Source: Pseudomonadales bacterium
GTDB taxonomy: Bacteria; Pseudomonadota; Gammaproteobacteria; Pseudomonadales; IMCC2047
Length of the DNA: 64,000 nt
Direction of reading: 5' to 3'
Assembly (NCBI GenBank): GCA_024234615.1
Contig: JACKNY010000002.1
Coordinates: forward strand, 372,001 to 436,000
Position 1 is the stretch's first letter; the number at the start of each line of letters is the position of its first letter. Positions 62,994-64,000 of the stretch are shown here, one piece after another. The position numbers were made by a program, and so were the translations under genes. The notes under the pieces were generated by a model. The model searched no databases and had not been told where the DNA came from. It saw only the letters and a program-made list of their open reading frames with translations.

Positions 62994-63167
62994 TCAAAGT
63001 CCTTTAACCCGCTCTTTCCCGCAACGCTCACATTTAAATACCGTCACTAACTTGCCCTGTTTTGAGTCAAAGTGATTATCCTTCACCACTTTCCATTTGT
63101 GATGCCCATGTTGACATAAGCCAAGCGGTTTGGCTTTTTTCTTTTTGAAGGGGAGTATATCGGCCAT
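62994..63167 (-). CDS. 57-residue zinc-ribbon-like protein
   Basis: This short gene reads MADILPFKKKKAKPLGLCQH and ends CERCGKERVKGL before a TGA at 62994. It has a basic N-terminus, the Cys/His-rich part CQHGHHKWK and one CxxC (KCERCGKER), so it may bind zinc with Cys18, His and the two later Cys. Small proteins of this layout occur in gammaproteobacteria; function unknown. The ribosome site is weak (AGATAGG directly before the ATG). It is convergent with the MFS gene. Confidence 0.7.
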   Translation of the reverse strand: MADILPFKKKKAKPLGLCQHGHHKWKVVKDNHFDSKQGKLVTVFKCERCGKERVKGL

Positions 63168-63314
63168 CCTATCTATACCGTGCTCATTTGGATAAGCCTT
63201 ATCATAATATAAAACTACTTATTGAATGGTATAAATGAAATCTAAACTGTGTGCTGAAGCTCGTGAAGGTACACTAGTCAAATTAGCGAGGCTAATAACA
63301 AACGTATATTAGCG

Positions 63315-64000
63315 CTATCTTGATTGGCGCTGCTCTCTGATGCGCAGCGCGAGGTCGCCAGTAGGCGGAGCAGGCTTAAAGAAAATATTTATTCGCGTCA
63401 ACAAAGCATCTGCCGCGTCAAAATGGCCTAACTCCAACATTAAATTTATCTGCTCGATAATCTCCTTTCTGATGCTCTGCATTTCCGTTATGGCAATAAA
63501 GTTTTCTGGATTAAGCGCTAGTACTTCTTTATAAATCAACACTGCGTTGTGATCGGCCGGGTACAGTAACTTACCTTCTTTCTTCAGGGTTTGCGCTTGC
63601 CCAAGAAGCCAATCAATCCTTTCTTGTTTTTGCGTCCTTCGCTGCTCCTGCACTATCACAAGGTCCAGCACTTCATCCGTAATTTGACTATCATGCTGAT
63701 CAATAGTCATGAGCGTCAATGGAGATTTTGTTTTTATTGGGACAAAAGAAAGGCTTGACTCAGTATTATCCTTCACGACAGAGCTATTTGTTTTACCGCT
63801 GACGATGTCATAAATACCCTCTCGCAGCTTATTTTGAAGCATTTCCAACCGGTCACGGGTTTTAAAAATAAAATAATCAAAACTCAGGCCAACCTGTTCA
63901 TTACCCTGAATTTGCTGAACGCCCAACTCCTTTGGTTTTTCCTCACGCGAATAATTAAAATAGATAACCGCGCTAGCCAACAGCAGTAGGATAAGTAAAA
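63315..64000 (-). CDS. membrane-anchored protein of unknown function, cut by window end
   Basis: The reading frame stays open to the last base of the window, so the true start lies beyond 64000. The visible N-terminal part is a membrane helix (LLILLLLASAVIYF) followed by a soluble domain of about 210 residues. The C-terminal half is helical and TPR-like (HNAVLIYKEVLALNPENFIA, GHFDAADALLTRINIFF), as in assembly or scaffold proteins of the envelope. The middle (DRLEMLQNKLREGIYDIV) is not recognised. Confidence 0.75.
   Translation of the reverse strand, partial: LLILLLLASAVIYFNYSREEKPKELGVQQIQGNEQVGLSFDYFIFKTRDRLEMLQNKLREGIYDIVSGKTNSSVVKDNTESSLSFVPIKTKSPLTLMTIDQHDSQITDEVLDLVIVQEQRRTQKQERIDWLLGQAQTLKKEGKLLYPADHNAVLIYKEVLALNPENFIAITEMQSIRKEIIEQINLMLELGHFDAADALLTRINIFFKPAPPTGDLALRIREQRQSR

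Noticed and set aside
1..64000. CRISPR array or a defence island
   Set aside because: No regularly spaced repeats were seen and no cas, restriction or toxin-antitoxin genes were recognised.

Overview
The window looks like a chromosomal segment of a marine-type gammaproteobacterium, probably near the Cellvibrionales/Spongiibacteraceae. That placement is an inference from gene order (TPR lipoprotein, lolB, ispE, tRNA-Gln, prs, rplY, pth, ychF, tRNA-Met, an order also familiar from pseudomonads), from several sphingomonad-like TonB receptors, and from a moderate base composition. No rRNA or CRISPR array was seen.

Layout. 1-2829 is a TRAP uptake operon (dctPQM). 2903-10002 is a conserved housekeeping block: outer-membrane lipoprotein maturation (lolB), isoprenoid synthesis (ispE), PRPP synthesis (prs), ribosome genes (rplY, pth, ychF) and two tRNAs. 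9957-15306 is bounded by a direct repeat of the 3' half of tRNA-Met and behaves like a small integrated element; it carries a lipoprotein M48 protease, a transposase remnant, an outer-membrane barrel protein and an SOS divergon (umuDC against an SRAP gene, with one LexA box between them). A decayed integrase follows at 15303-16055.

16200-33506 is accessory uptake and catabolism. It holds a zinc-type TonB receptor with a small partner protein behind a Fur-like box, a TetR-controlled TonB receptor plus serine hydrolase with two matching operators, and an AraC regulator followed by a TonB receptor, an LLM flavin oxidoreductase and a SnoaL-like protein. Between them lie a HI0933-type flavoprotein, small membrane and secreted proteins and an MFS exporter.

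33696-47389 mixes ion homeostasis (nhaA), an unrecognised secreted protein, a two-gene operon of unknown function behind a perfect Fur box, an M20 dipeptidase, the cold-shock helicase deaD, small conserved proteins and a Tat-exported two-subunit molybdenum hydroxylase. 47386-64000 holds a large GGDEF/EAL protein with a shortened periplasmic sensor, rapA divergent from yaeQ, a DUF4197 protein, fklB, a cytochrome c lipoprotein, an hxlR-gst pair with strong palindromic operators, the tight DUF1289-dusC-mtfA operon, a cloverleaf-like RNA or 36-codon peptide with a terminator ahead of an MFS gene, a 57-residue zinc-ribbon protein, and a gene cut by the window end.
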